This document shows, piece by piece, positions 1-8,484 of a DNA stretch of 64,000 nt. The first letter of the stretch is position 1. Each line of letters opens with the position of its first letter. A program made the position numbers and the translations under genes. The DNA comes from Pseudomonas lini (GTDB taxonomy: Bacteria; Pseudomonadota; Gammaproteobacteria; Pseudomonadales; Pseudomonadaceae), in the NCBI RefSeq assembly GCF_964063345.1, contig NZ_OZ061318.1:1860001-1924000 (forward strand). The letters are read 5' to 3'. The notes under the pieces were generated by a model. That model made no database searches and had not been told where the DNA came from. It saw nothing but the letters and a program-made list of their open reading frames with translations.

Positions 1-497
1 AAACGCGGGCGCAGGGCCAGGGTTTCGAGGCCAAACTCTTGCGCACCGAAGACTTTTTGTTCAGCCAGGTATTTGGTCGCGGCGTAGGGATGTTTGAAGC
101 GCTTGGGCACCTGCTCTTCGGTCAACCCCAGATGATCACGGCCATCGAAGTAGATCGACGGCGATGACAAGTGCACCAGGCGCCGAACCCGCTGTTTCAG
201 ACAGGCTTCGACCACGTTCTCGGTGACTTCGACATTGCCTTGATGAAAGTCCTGATACCGCCCCCACAAACCCACTGCACCGGCGCAATGGACCACGGCT
301 TCGACGTCTGAACACAGGTCGCGCGCCAGTTGCGGGTCGCTCAAGTCGCCCTGAATGAACTCGGCGCCACGGCGCACCAGATGCTCGACGCTTTCGGCCC
401 GGCGACCATTGACCCGCACGTCCAGGCCCTGCTCCAGGGCAAAACGCGCAAAGCGTCCGCCAATGAAGCCGCTTGCGCCGGTGACCAGAATCTTCAT
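1..497 (-). CDS. NAD-dependent epimerase/dehydratase family protein (partial, C-terminus outside window)
   Basis: The gene reads from ATG at 497 toward the left edge, which cuts it after about 165 residues. The N-terminus begins MKILVTGASGFIGGRFA, a Rossmann nucleotide-binding glycine motif (TGxxGFIG) of the extended short-chain dehydrogenase/epimerase family. Downstream are the family's HLSSPSIYF segment and the YAATK catalytic Tyr-Lys pair. Substrate cannot be told from the fragment. It is convergent with nothing visible and lies head-to-tail after argP on the same strand (61 bp gap), so it could share argP transcription. Confidence 0.85.
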   Translation of the reverse strand, partial: MKILVTGASGFIGGRFARFALEQGLDVRVNGRRAESVEHLVRRGAEFIQGDLSDPQLARDLCSDVEAVVHCAGAVGLWGRYQDFHQGNVEVTENVVEACLKQRVRRLVHLSSPSIYFDGRDHLGLTEEQVPKRFKHPYAATKYLAEQKVFGAQEFGLETLALRPR

Positions 498-558
498 GAA
501 TTGCTCCGAATATTTCGTTTTGCGTATTGCGTAGGACGTGAGGTCTTGACGCTGCCCG

Positions 559-1452
559 TCAGTCCAACGGCACCAGCCATTGCTTCGACGAGCGCACCAA
601 TTGATCGGTGAGTAACCCTAAAAGCTGACCGCCATTGCGCCAATGATGCCAGTACAGCGGCACATCGATCGGCTTATCTGGCAAAAGCTCCTGCAATTGG
701 CCGCGTTCCAGTTGCTCGCGCACCTGCAATTCAGGCACCAGGCCCCAGCCAAGCCCTGCCTCCGTGAGACGAAGAAACCCTTCGGACGATGGGCATAAAT
801 GGTGTTCGAAACCGCCATCCACACCGAGGGATGCGAGGTAGCGATGCTGTAGGAAATCATCCGGGCCAAACACCAGAGCCGGGGTTTTGGCTAACTGATC
901 GGCGCGCACACCTTCAGGAAAATGCCGGGCAATGAACGCCGGGCTCGCCATCGCACGGTAGCGCATTGCCCCCAACAGAACGCTGCGCGCACCGGCCACC
1001 GGCCGCTCACTGGCGCAGACACACCCCGCCACTTCGCCTGCGCGCATGCGTTTGAGGCCGACGGTCTGGTCTTCTACCACCAAGTCGAGCAACAGATGTT
1101 GTTCCGCGCAAAAGTCGCCCACCGCCTCGGCCCACCAAGTGGCAAGACTGTCGGCATTCAGCGCGATGCGCAGGCGTTCCGGCAAGCCTTCTTCGTCCAG
1201 CGCCGGGACCAACGTTTGTAGATCGCGCTCAAGCAATCGCACCTGCTGCACATGGTTGAGCAATCGCCGGCCAATCTCCGTCGGCGCCGGGGGTGTGACC
1301 CGCACCAGCACCGGTTGGCCGACCCGTGCTTCCAGCAGTTTGATCCGCTGGGAAATGGCCGATTGGGACAAACCCAGCACCTGCGCGGCGCGTTCGAATC
1401 CGGCCTGTTCGATTACCGCGGCGAGCGCGGAAAGTAATTTGTAGTCGAACAT
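559..1452 (-). CDS. argP: LysR-type regulator ArgP
   Basis: A 297-residue LysR-type DNA-binding regulator. The winged helix-turn-helix lies at about residues 3-60, with FERAAQVLGLSQSAISQRI as the recognition region, followed by the LysR effector-binding domain. ArgP proteins sense lysine/arginine and control the ArgO/LysE exporter. The exporter sits divergently at 1956-2555, separated by an ACT-domain gene, which supports the assignment. The likely operator is in the 96 bp between 1452 and 1549. Gene order argP, lysE, sodB is the one I recall from P. aeruginosa. Confidence 0.88.
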   Translation of the reverse strand: MFDYKLLSALAAVIEQAGFERAAQVLGLSQSAISQRIKLLEARVGQPVLVRVTPPAPTEIGRRLLNHVQQVRLLERDLQTLVPALDEEGLPERLRIALNADSLATWWAEAVGDFCAEQHLLLDLVVEDQTVGLKRMRAGEVAGCVCASERPVAGARSVLLGAMRYRAMASPAFIARHFPEGVRADQLAKTPALVFGPDDFLQHRYLASLGVDGGFEHHLCPSSEGFLRLTEAGLGWGLVPELQVREQLERGQLQELLPDKPIDVPLYWHHWRNGGQLLGLLTDQLVRSSKQWLVPLD

Positions 1453-1548
1453 CAGTTTTCCTAATGGGCGATCAGCACTATTGGTTTTTCTTATACAGCC
1501 TTCAACCGGAGAATGGCCAGCAAGAACTCTTGAAGAAGGATCACCGAC

Positions 1549-1950
1549 ATGGCTGGCGAAACGTCATTGGCAACCCTGCTGCGCAGCATGAGCCCGCAAC
1601 TCAACGACGGCGAATACGTGTTCTGCACGTTACGCGACGGCAAGCTGCCCGCTGGCCTTGAAATTGTCGGCAGCTTTCGTGAACGGGAAGGCCTGACGGT
1701 GATTCTGGAACGTTCCCACGCTGAGAAGGCCGGTTTCAGCTTCGATTACGTCGCCGCGTGGATCACCTTGAACGTGCACTCAGCCCTCGAAGCCGTCGGC
1801 CTGACCGCCGCGTTCGCCACGGCACTGGGCAAGGCTGGCATCAGTTGTAACGTGATCGCCGGGTATTACCACGACCATTTGTTCGTCGGCCAGGCCGATG
1901 CCGAACGCGCCCTGCAGGTACTGCGGGATCTGGCGACCAACGCGGAGTAA
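1549..1950 (+). CDS. ACT domain-containing protein
   Basis: 133 residues, starting with ATG after GAAGGA. The sequence fits the small two-ACT-module proteins: about residues 1-65 contain GEYVFCTLRDG, and 66-130 contain LNVHSALEAVGLTAAF and CNVIAGYYHDHLFV. ACT modules usually bind amino acids. It is divergent from argP and ends 5 bp before the ArgO/LysE exporter gene, so the two are almost certainly co-transcribed. An accessory amino-acid sensor for the exporter is an inference from position; no enzymatic motif is visible. Confidence 0.85.
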   Translation: MAGETSLATLLRSMSPQLNDGEYVFCTLRDGKLPAGLEIVGSFREREGLTVILERSHAEKAGFSFDYVAAWITLNVHSALEAVGLTAAFATALGKAGISCNVIAGYYHDHLFVGQADAERALQVLRDLATNAE

Positions 1951-1955
1951 AACGT

Positions 1956-2555
1956 ATGTGGCAAAGCTATGTGAACGGCCTGTTGGTGGCCGCCGGGCTG
2001 ATCATGGCGATCGGCACCCAGAATGCGTTTGTGTTGGCGCAGAGCCTTCGGCGTGAACATCACCTGCCGGTGGCCGCGCTCTGCGTCACCTGCGATGCGT
2101 TGCTGGTGGCTGCCGGGGTATTCGGCCTGGCGACGGTGTTGGCGCAAAACCCGACTCTGTTGGCCATCGCTCGTTGGGGTGGCGCCGCGTTTCTGCTGTG
2201 GTATGGCAGCCTGGCGCTACGTCGGGCGTGCTCGAAACAGAGCCTGCAACAAGGCGAGAACCAGACCGTGCGCTCGCTACGGGCGGTGCTGCTCAGTGCA
2301 TTGGCGGTGACGCTGCTCAACCCGCACGTTTATCTGGACACCGTGTTGCTGATCGGTTCTCTCGGCGCACAACAAACAGAACCTGGTGCTTATGTGGTGG
2401 GCGCGGCCAGTGCGTCATTGCTGTGGTTTTTCACTTTGGCCCTTGGCGCGGCATGGCTGGCACCGTGGCTGGCACGGCCAAGCACCTGGCGAATCCTCGA
2501 CCTGTTGGTCGCCGTCATGATGTTCACCGTAGCGTTCCAGTTAATCATCGCTTGA
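1956..2555 (+). CDS. argO: LysE/ArgO family amino-acid exporter
   Basis: 199 residues with about six hydrophobic segments and the LysE-family N-terminal signature GLIMAIGTQNAFVLAQ, followed by the VTLLNPHVYLDTV motif near residue 120. The family exports lysine and arginine across the inner membrane. It follows the ACT-domain gene by 5 bp and lies opposite argP, its usual activator. Length and topology are normal for the family. Substrate is inferred from the argP linkage. Confidence 0.9.
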   Translation: MWQSYVNGLLVAAGLIMAIGTQNAFVLAQSLRREHHLPVAALCVTCDALLVAAGVFGLATVLAQNPTLLAIARWGGAAFLLWYGSLALRRACSKQSLQQGENQTVRSLRAVLLSALAVTLLNPHVYLDTVLLIGSLGAQQTEPGAYVVGAASASLLWFFTLALGAAWLAPWLARPSTWRILDLLVAVMMFTVAFQLIIA

Positions 2556-2734
2556 TGATTTATTCCAAAAGGCTCTGGAACCTCTATTCCACACAGTTGT
2601 TGCGTGGTTATGCCGCACCCCCGGTGCTATGATCCGATCCCTGCGCCGCAAAGAGTACAAACTCCCCGGCGCATGTCTGGCCGCCCGTGATCGGCCTTGC
2701 GCTCACCGCAACTGACCTGATTAGGAGAATCATC

Positions 2735-3331
2735 ATGGCTTTCGAATTGCCGCCGCTGCCTTACGCACACGATGCCCTGCAGCCGCACATTTCAGAGGAA
2801 ACTCTGCAGTATCACCACGACAAGCACCACAACACCTATGTCGTGAACCTGAACAACCTGGTGCCAGGCACCGAGTTCGAAGGCAAGACCCTGGAAGAAA
2901 TCGTCAAGACTTCCTCGGGCGGTATCTTCAACAACGCCGCTCAGGTCTGGAACCACACTTTCTACTGGAACTGCCTGGCGCCAAACGCCGGCGGTCAACC
3001 AACCGGCGCGCTGGCTGATGCCATCAACGCAGCGTTCGGTTCGTTCGACAAGTTCAAGGAAGAGTTCAGCAAAACCTCCATCGGCACCTTCGGTTCCGGT
3101 TGGGGCTGGCTGGTGAAAAAGGCTGACGGTTCCCTGGCCCTGGCCAGCACCATCGGCGCCGGCAACCCGCTGACCAGCGGCGACACCCCGCTGCTGACCT
3201 GCGACGTCTGGGAACACGCTTACTACATCGACTACCGCAACCTTCGTCCGAAGTACGTCGAAGCGTTCTGGAACCTGGTCAACTGGAAATTCGTGGCTGA
3301 GCAGTTCGAAGGCAAAACCTTCACCGCTTAA
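2735..3331 (+). CDS. sodB: Superoxide dismutase [Fe]
   Basis: 198 residues from the ATG at 2735, preceded by AGGAG; an upstream in-frame start at 2687 would add a non-conserved tail and is rejected. The metal ligands are visible: His in LQYHHDKHH (about 27), His in QVWNHTFYW (about 74), and Asp/His in [12 protein letters not shown] (about 157/161). The GGQPTGAL region and overall sequence match iron-type cytoplasmic SOD. It is monocistronic, ending at a strong terminator. Confidence 0.96.
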   Translation: MAFELPPLPYAHDALQPHISEETLQYHHDKHHNTYVVNLNNLVPGTEFEGKTLEEIVKTSSGGIFNNAAQVWNHTFYWNCLAPNAGGQPTGALADAINAAFGSFDKFKEEFSKTSIGTFGSGWGWLVKKADGSLALASTIGAGNPLTSGDTPLLTCDVWEHAYYIDYRNLRPKYVEAFWNLVNWKFVAEQFEGKTFTA

Positions 3332-3348
3332 GCTTCGCGCCAGTCAAG

Positions 3349-3374
3349 AAACCCGGCTTTTGCCGGGTTTTTTT
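3349..3374 (+). terminator. Rho-independent terminator of sodB
   Basis: Stem AAACCCGGC / GCCGGGTTT with a TTTT loop, followed by a T run, 18 bp after the sodB stop codon. Confidence 0.9.
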
Positions 3375-3400
3375 ATGGGCTGGGGAAATGGGTACATTCC

Positions 3401-3450
3401 TACAGCCGCCTTCGCGGGCAAGTCGGATCGCCGCACCGCTCGCTCCTACA
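3401..3450. repeat. REP-type element (half/degenerate)
   Basis: Contains TTCGCGGGCAAGTC and CGCTCCTACAG, the degenerate form of the TCGCGGGCAAGCCCGCTCCCACAG REP consensus seen elsewhere in the window. Confidence 0.65.
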
Positions 3451-3492
3451 GGGGGAGAGGTCATATACAAAAACCTGTGTACGACACAAATC

Positions 3493-3583
3493 CTGTGGGA
3501 GCGGGCTTGCCCGCGATAGCGGTGTGTCAGGCGCAGGGATGTTGGATGTGCCCCCGTCATCGCGGGCAAGCCCGCTCCCACAG
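3493..3583. repeat. REP pair in inverted orientation (REPIN, class A)
   Basis: Two REP palindromes face each other: CTGTGGGAGCGGGCTTGCC at the left and its inverted copy at the right, around a variable centre. Lies between sodB and the convergent DUF6124 gene. Confidence 0.85.
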
Positions 3584-3603
3584 TATTGCGGTGTATCTGA
3601 GAG

Positions 3604-3972
3604 CTAAGCCGGATCGACGTTATCCAGCGCCCGGTTCACCGCCAACTCCGCCAACATGATGACCTGCTGGATCGCCAACGCCGTGTGGCGCTGCGGGCCG
3701 ATCAGATTGTTGGCGAAATCGCTGGCCAGAACACTCGCTGAGGCCAACGATTCACAGGCGTGGGCCAGCAGGCTCTCGGTGTCGGCACCCGGGGCGACCA
3801 TGAACAGGGTGCTGGGGCGACGGCTTTTTTCGGTGTATTGCGCCGGGGGATCGAGGTAGTAGTCGAGGGCGCGTTTTATGGCTTCGCGGTCTTTGAGTAA
3901 TTCTTCGGTGCGCAAAGCTTCGGCGTTGGGGGTGGTGGTGTTGAAAGGTGGATCGGGAATTAATTTGTCCAT
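3604..3972 (-). CDS. DUF6124-type small protein, paralogue 1
   Basis: 122 residues from the ATG at 3972, preceded by TGGAG. The longer reading from 4068 runs into the structured leader and is rejected. I know of no function. It is paralogous to the protein at 62036-62392: shared features include PDPP near the N-terminus, AxxRALDYYL in the middle, PSTL..VAP.AD, ACESLA, SDFA, GPQR and a C-terminal ELAVNR.LDN. The C-terminal half is predicted helical. There is no signal peptide or transmembrane segment. The gene stands alone between REP repeats and bifA (divergent) and has a long leader matching that of paralogue 2. The family name is recalled, not searched. Confidence 0.72.
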   Translation of the reverse strand: MDKLIPDPPFNTTTPNAEALRTEELLKDREAIKRALDYYLDPPAQYTEKSRRPSTLFMVAPGADTESLLAHACESLASASVLASDFANNLIGPQRHTALAIQQVIMLAELAVNRALDNVDPA

Positions 3973-4240
3973 TGAGAAATTTCTCCAGCGTTGGAGCCTC
4001 CACTTGCCGCTTCTCACACGGGAAGAGGTGGCAGCTATGTGCGAGGTGAGAAGACCGGTTATGGACACCCGGCCGGACCGAAGTCCGCCCGCACACAGCC
4101 GCCATAACGCATTTGCTGGCAGCTAATAAGCTGGCGGCGATTATGCGTGTACAGACACTGGATGACCATAAGTTGCCGGGCTCTCACACCCGATCGCTGA
4201 GTTTTCAGCGACAGCCAAAGGTTAGGGAATCCGCTTCCCA
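3973..4240 (-). promoter_or_regulatory. Structured leader of DUF6124 paralogue 1, four alternating complementary motifs
   Basis: Read on the minus strand: a hairpin (GTCGCTGA / TCAGCGAT), then GATCGGG-TGTGAGAG-CCCGG (motif copy 1, complement of 4181-4189), then GTCATCCAGT (complement of 4157-4166), then a long stem whose arms are 4090-4105 and 4028-4043. Copy 2 (4045-4053, CTTCTCACC) sits in the stem, copy 3 (4010-4018, TGTGAGAAG) follows, and copy 4 (TTTCTCAA, 3971-3981) runs into the ATG. Copies 2 and 3 pair perfectly over 8 bp, and copy 3 can instead pair with copy 4. The block TAGCTGCCACC plus CTTCC is shared with the leader at 61795-62035. Confidence 0.7.
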
Positions 4241-4597
4241 CCCGGCAACCTGAAAAATGCGTGGGAAAGATCTGCGTTCTGACAAGTCGGTTAAACAACC
4301 CATGCCAGACGGCCGGTCTCTGTAGGAGGGAACATTCCCACAACGCGAGTGGCATTCGCCCTCTTGTCCCCACCTCACAGCCGTCTAACATCAACCACAA
4401 GGAAAAATTGTCCCGTTCCCCTCAAGTTGAGGGCCTCAACAACCGACACAGTACTAATAGGGCAAATACTCCAAACAGCATATCGGCCAAGCTACCGGCA
4501 AAATCCCCTGGGTTGGAATGTCCCTTTGACTGACATCACGGGATTGCCAATACTCATGGCAACTTGACGCTACCCGCACGGAACAAGGAATAACCCT
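4241..4597. other. Intergenic region between the DUF6124 leader and bifA
   Basis: No convincing gene. It should hold the divergent promoters of the DUF6124 gene and bifA. A short palindrome GTTGAGGGCCTCAAC lies near 4425-4440, about 160 bp before bifA. No promoter can be named with confidence. Confidence 0.5.
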
Positions 4598-6646
4598 TTG
4601 AAGCTGGAACTCAAGAACAGCTTGTCGGTGAAGTTGCTCCGGGTCGTGCTCCTGTCGGCATTGATCGTCGGCGTGGTCTTGAGCTGCGCGCAGATCGTTT
4701 TCGATGCCTATAAAACACGTCAGGCCGTAGCCAGCGATGCCCAGCGCATCCTCGACATGTTCCGCGACCCCTCGACCCAGGCCGTCTACAGCCTGGACCG
4801 GGAAATGGGCATGCAGGTGATCGAAGGCCTGTTTCAGGACGACGCCGTGCGCATGGCCTCCATCGGCCATCCTAACGAAGCCATGCTTGCGCAAAAAACC
4901 CGTGAACTGCAGCACTCCAACAGCCGCTGGCTGACTGACCTGATCCTCGGCAACGAACGCACCTTCACCACCCAACTGGTGGGCCGCGGGCCCTACAGCG
5001 AGTACTACGGCGACCTGAGCATTACCCTCGACACAGCCACCTACGGCAAGGGCTTCATTGTCAGCTCGGTGATCATCTTCATCTCTGGTGTATTGCGCGC
5101 CATGGCCATGGCCCTGGTGCTGTATCTGGTCTATCACTGGTTGCTGACCAAACCGCTGTCGCGGATTATCGAGCACCTGACCGAAATCAACCCGGACCGG
5201 CCCAGCGCCCACAAGATTCCGCAGCTCAAGGGTCATGAGAGAAACGAGTTGGGCATCTGGATCAACACCGCCAACCAGTTGCTCGAATCCATCGAGCGCA
5301 ACACTCACCTGCGCCACGAAGCGGAAAACAGCCTGCTGCGCATGGCCCAGTACGACTTCCTCACCGGTTTGCCGAATCGCCAGCAATTGCAGCAACAACT
5401 GGACAAAATCCTCGTCGACGCCGGCAAATTGCAGCGCCGGGTCGCGGTGCTGTGTGTCGGGCTCGATGATTTCAAGGGCATCAACGAACAGTTCAGCTAT
5501 CAGGCCGGCGACCAATTGCTGCTGGCCCTGGCCGATCGCCTGCGAGCCCACAGCGGCCGCCTCGGCGCGCTCGCCCGTTTGGGTGGCGACCAGTTTGCAC
5601 TGGTCCAGGCCGACATCGAACAACCCTATGAAGCAGCCGAACTGGCCCAAAGCATTCTTGATGATCTGGAAGCGGCGTTCGCCCTCGATCATCAGGAAAT
5701 CCGCCTGCGCGCCACCATCGGCATCACCCTGTTCCCCGAGGACGGTGACAGCACCGAGAAGTTGCTGCAAAAAGCCGAGCAGACCATGACCCTGGCCAAG
5801 ACTCGCTCGCGCAACCGTTATCAGTTCTATATCGCCAGCGTCGACACGGAAATGCGTCGGCGCCGCGAGCTGGAAAAAGACCTGCGCGATGCCTTGATCC
5901 GCGACCAGTTCTACCTCGTTTATCAACCGCAGATCAGCTACCGCGATCATAGCGTGGTGGGTGTCGAGGCGTTGATTCGCTGGCAGCATCCCGAACACGG
6001 GCTGGTGCCGCCGGACCTGTTTATCCCGCTGGCCGAGCAGAACGGCACCATCATCGCCATCGGCGAATGGGTGCTGGATCAGGCCTGCAAACAATTGCGC
6101 GAATGGCACGATCAGGGTTTCGACCTGCGCATGGCGGTGAACCTGTCCACCGTGCAATTGCACCACGCCGAGTTGCCGCGAGTGGTCAACAACCTGCTGC
6201 AGATGTACCGCCTGCCACCGCGCAGCCTGGAGCTGGAAGTCACCGAAACCGGCCTGATGGAAGACATCAGCACCGCCGCCCAGCACTTGTTGAGCCTGCG
6301 TCGCTCCGGCGCGCTGATCGCCATCGACGACTTCGGCACCGGTTATTCATCACTGAGCTATTTGAAAAGCCTGCCGCTGGACAAAATCAAGATCGACAAG
6401 AGCTTCGTTCAGGACCTGCTCGATGACGACGACGACGCGACCATCGTTCGCGCCATCATCCAGCTGGGCAAGAGCCTGGGCATGCAGGTGATCGCCGAAG
6501 GCGTGGAAACCGCCGAGCAAGAGGCCTACATCATCTCCGAAGGCTGCCATGAAGGTCAGGGCTATCACTACAGCAAACCGCTGCCGGCACGGGAGTTGAG
6601 CGCCTATCTCAAGCAAGCCCAACGCAGTAATGCAGTCATTCTCTGA
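4598..6646 (+). CDS. bifA: c-di-GMP phosphodiesterase BifA (degenerate GGDEF + EAL)
   Basis: 682 residues from a TTG start at 4598, preceded by AAGGAA at 7 bp. TM helices are near residues 13-34 and 153-183 with a periplasmic segment of about 115 residues between them. A GGDEF domain (about 250-415) has GGDQF at 329-333 in place of GGDEF, and an EAL domain (about 425-675) has EALIRW at 457-462, DDFGTGYSSLSYL and IAEGVET intact. This is the known BifA architecture: an inner-membrane c-di-GMP phosphodiesterase controlling the biofilm/swarming switch. The place between sodB and the imelysin cluster matches bifA of P. aeruginosa as I recall it. Monocistronic. Confidence 0.92.
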   Translation: MKLELKNSLSVKLLRVVLLSALIVGVVLSCAQIVFDAYKTRQAVASDAQRILDMFRDPSTQAVYSLDREMGMQVIEGLFQDDAVRMASIGHPNEAMLAQKTRELQHSNSRWLTDLILGNERTFTTQLVGRGPYSEYYGDLSITLDTATYGKGFIVSSVIIFISGVLRAMAMALVLYLVYHWLLTKPLSRIIEHLTEINPDRPSAHKIPQLKGHERNELGIWINTANQLLESIERNTHLRHEAENSLLRMAQYDFLTGLPNRQQLQQQLDKILVDAGKLQRRVAVLCVGLDDFKGINEQFSYQAGDQLLLALADRLRAHSGRLGALARLGGDQFALVQADIEQPYEAAELAQSILDDLEAAFALDHQEIRLRATIGITLFPEDGDSTEKLLQKAEQTMTLAKTRSRNRYQFYIASVDTEMRRRRELEKDLRDALIRDQFYLVYQPQISYRDHSVVGVEALIRWQHPEHGLVPPDLFIPLAEQNGTIIAIGEWVLDQACKQLREWHDQGFDLRMAVNLSTVQLHHAELPRVVNNLLQMYRLPPRSLELEVTETGLMEDISTAAQHLLSLRRSGALIAIDDFGTGYSSLSYLKSLPLDKIKIDKSFVQDLLDDDDDATIVRAIIQLGKSLGMQVIAEGVETAEQEAYIISEGCHEGQGYHYSKPLPARELSAYLKQAQRSNAVIL

Positions 6647-6661
6647 AACAGTGGAAAAACC

Positions 6662-6796
6662 CTGTGGCGAGGGAGCTTGCTCCCGCTCGGCTGCGCAGCA
6701 GTCGCAATCAGGTTGACGCGATACTTCTGGCAGAACCGGGTTGCAGAATTTGGGACAGCTTCGCCGTCCAGCGGGAGCAAGCTCCCTCGCCACAGG
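6662..6796. repeat. Class B REPIN (TGTGGCGAGGGAGC type)
   Basis: Outer arms TGTGGCGAGGGAGCTTGC and its inverse enclose inner GCTCGGCTGCGCAGCAG and a variable centre with CCGGGTTGCAGA. Further copies lie at 12145, 24892, 26245, 60673 and 62422. Confidence 0.88.
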
Positions 6797-6875
6797 GCCG
6801 CGCCAGCTGCTATAGATCATGTTCCTGGCACTCAGCCGCGCGAATAAGAAATATTTACAAGCACAACCCTTTACA

Positions 6876-6900
6876 CATAATGCGAAAGATTTGCATTATG
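6876..6900. promoter_or_regulatory. Operator-like palindrome upstream of the imelysin operon (candidate Fur site)
   Basis: Perfect inverted repeat CATAATGC - 9 bp - GCATTATG in an AT-rich stretch 57 bp before the imelysin ATG. The TTTGCATTAT half resembles a Fur box, and imelysins are typically iron-responsive, but the match to the 19-bp Fur consensus is only partial. Confidence 0.45.
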
Positions 6901-6956
6901 TCGCAGTTTTGCGCGCCCCTCGCGCGTCCATCAATCACCGAAGCAGGATGTTCGCC

Positions 6957-8300
6957 ATGATTCGTATGCCTCTGGCCACCGCCAGTCTGCTGGCCATCGC
7001 TATTTCCCTCGCCGGTTGCGGCGAAGGCAAAGACAAGGCTGCCGCTCCACAAGCGCCGACCCCGGCCGCCAGCACCGCTGCCCCGGCTGCGCCTGCTGCT
7101 ACCGGTAAAGTCGATGAAGCCGCCGCCAAGGCTGTGGTCGCGCACTACGCCGACATCGTCTTCGCCGTTTATAGCGATGCCGAATCCACCGCGAAAACCC
7201 TGCAAACCGCCGTCGACGCATTCCTCGCCAAGCCGAACGCCGACACCCTGAAAGCCGCCAAGGCTGCCTGGGTCGCGGCCCGCGTGCCTTACCTGCAGAG
7301 CGAAGTGTTCCGCTTCGGCAACACCATCATCGACGACTGGGAAGGTCAGGTGAACGCCTGGCCACTGGACGAAGGCCTGATCGACTACGTCGACAAATCC
7401 TACGAACACGCACTGGGTAACCCGGGCGCCACCGCCAACATCATCGCCAACACTAAAGTTCAGGTCGGCGAAGACAAGGTCGACGTGAAAGACATCACCC
7501 CGGAAAAACTCGCCAGCCTGAACGAGCTGGGTGGTTCCGAGGCCAACGTCGCCACCGGCTACCACGCCATCGAATTCCTGCTCTGGGGCCAGGACCTGAA
7601 CGGCACCGGCCCTGGCGCCGGCAACCGCCCGGCTACCGATTACCTGGAAGGCAAAGGCGCTACCGGCGGTCACAACGATCGTCGTCGCGCTTACCTGAAG
7701 TCCGTGACCCAACTGCTGGTCAACGACCTGCAAGAAATGGTCGGTAACTGGAAGCCGAACGTGGCCGACAACTACCGCGCCACCCTGGAAGCGGAACCCG
7801 CTGAAACCGGCCTGCGCAAAATGCTGTTCGGCATGGGCAGCCTGTCCTTGGGCGAACTGGCGGGCGAGCGCATGAAGGTTTCCCTGGAAGCCAACTCCCC
7901 GGAAGACGAACAGGATTGCTTCAGCGACAACACCCACAACTCGCACTTCTACGATGCCAAAGGCGTGCGTAACGTGTACCTGGGCGAATACACCCGCGTC
8001 GATGGCAGCAAAATGACCGGCGCCAGCCTGTCGTCGCTGGTCGCCAAAGCCGACCCGGCAGCCGATACCGCGCTGAAAGCCGACCTGGCTGCGACCGAAG
8101 CCAAGCTTCAGATCATGGTCGATCACGCCAACAAGGGTGAGCACTACGACCAACTGATCGCTGCCGGCAACACCGCTGGCAACCAGATCGTGCGCGACGC
8201 CATCGCCTCGCTGGTCAAGCAGACCGGTTCGATCGAAGCGGCCGCCGGCAAACTGGGCATCAGCGACCTGAACCCGGACAACGCTGATCACGAGTTCTGA
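6957..8300 (+). CDS. icmP: Imelysin (peptidase M75-like) lipoprotein, IcmP-like
   Basis: 447 residues from the ATG at 6957; an upstream in-frame start at 6819 lies before the operator palindrome and is rejected. The N-terminus MIRMPLATASLLAIAISLAGCG is a lipoprotein signal with lipobox LAGC, then an Ala/Pro-rich linker. The imelysin domain carries GYHAIEFLLWGQD, the GxHxxE signature near residue 205, and two similar halves. Family members bind metal at the cell envelope and are usually iron-regulated; the P. aeruginosa counterpart in this gene order is IcmP. A terminator follows, so the next genes may have their own promoter. Confidence 0.88.
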   Translation: MIRMPLATASLLAIAISLAGCGEGKDKAAAPQAPTPAASTAAPAAPAATGKVDEAAAKAVVAHYADIVFAVYSDAESTAKTLQTAVDAFLAKPNADTLKAAKAAWVAARVPYLQSEVFRFGNTIIDDWEGQVNAWPLDEGLIDYVDKSYEHALGNPGATANIIANTKVQVGEDKVDVKDITPEKLASLNELGGSEANVATGYHAIEFLLWGQDLNGTGPGAGNRPATDYLEGKGATGGHNDRRRAYLKSVTQLLVNDLQEMVGNWKPNVADNYRATLEAEPAETGLRKMLFGMGSLSLGELAGERMKVSLEANSPEDEQDCFSDNTHNSHFYDAKGVRNVYLGEYTRVDGSKMTGASLSSLVAKADPAADTALKADLAATEAKLQIMVDHANKGEHYDQLIAAGNTAGNQIVRDAIASLVKQTGSIEAAAGKLGISDLNPDNADHEF

Positions 8301-8317
8301 TCAACGCTGGCTGAGTG

Positions 8318-8345
8318 AAAAAGGCGACTTTCGGGTCGCCTTTTT
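8318..8345 (+). terminator. Terminator after the first imelysin gene
   Basis: Stem AAAAAGGCGAC / GTCGCCTTTTT with a short loop, 18 bp after the stop codon. Confidence 0.88.
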
Positions 8346-8484
8346 CATGCCTGTTTTTGGGTGGATGCTGACGGCCTCAAGTCAAACCCTGCCTCAGATC
8401 AACCAAACGATAATTCCTCTTATTCAAACTCCCCTGCCCTGTTAGACTTTGCGCCCTTGTTTTGCTCGTCTTGCAGGATGTCCG

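Noticed and set aside
4454..6286. A 610-codon minus-strand frame opposite bifA
   Set aside because: Antisense to the GGDEF/EAL coding sequence; composition is Gln/His/Val-rich and no domain is recognisable.
6662..6796. Repeated palindromes as a CRISPR array
   Set aside because: Copies are dispersed singly between genes rather than in tandem with spacers; they are REP elements.
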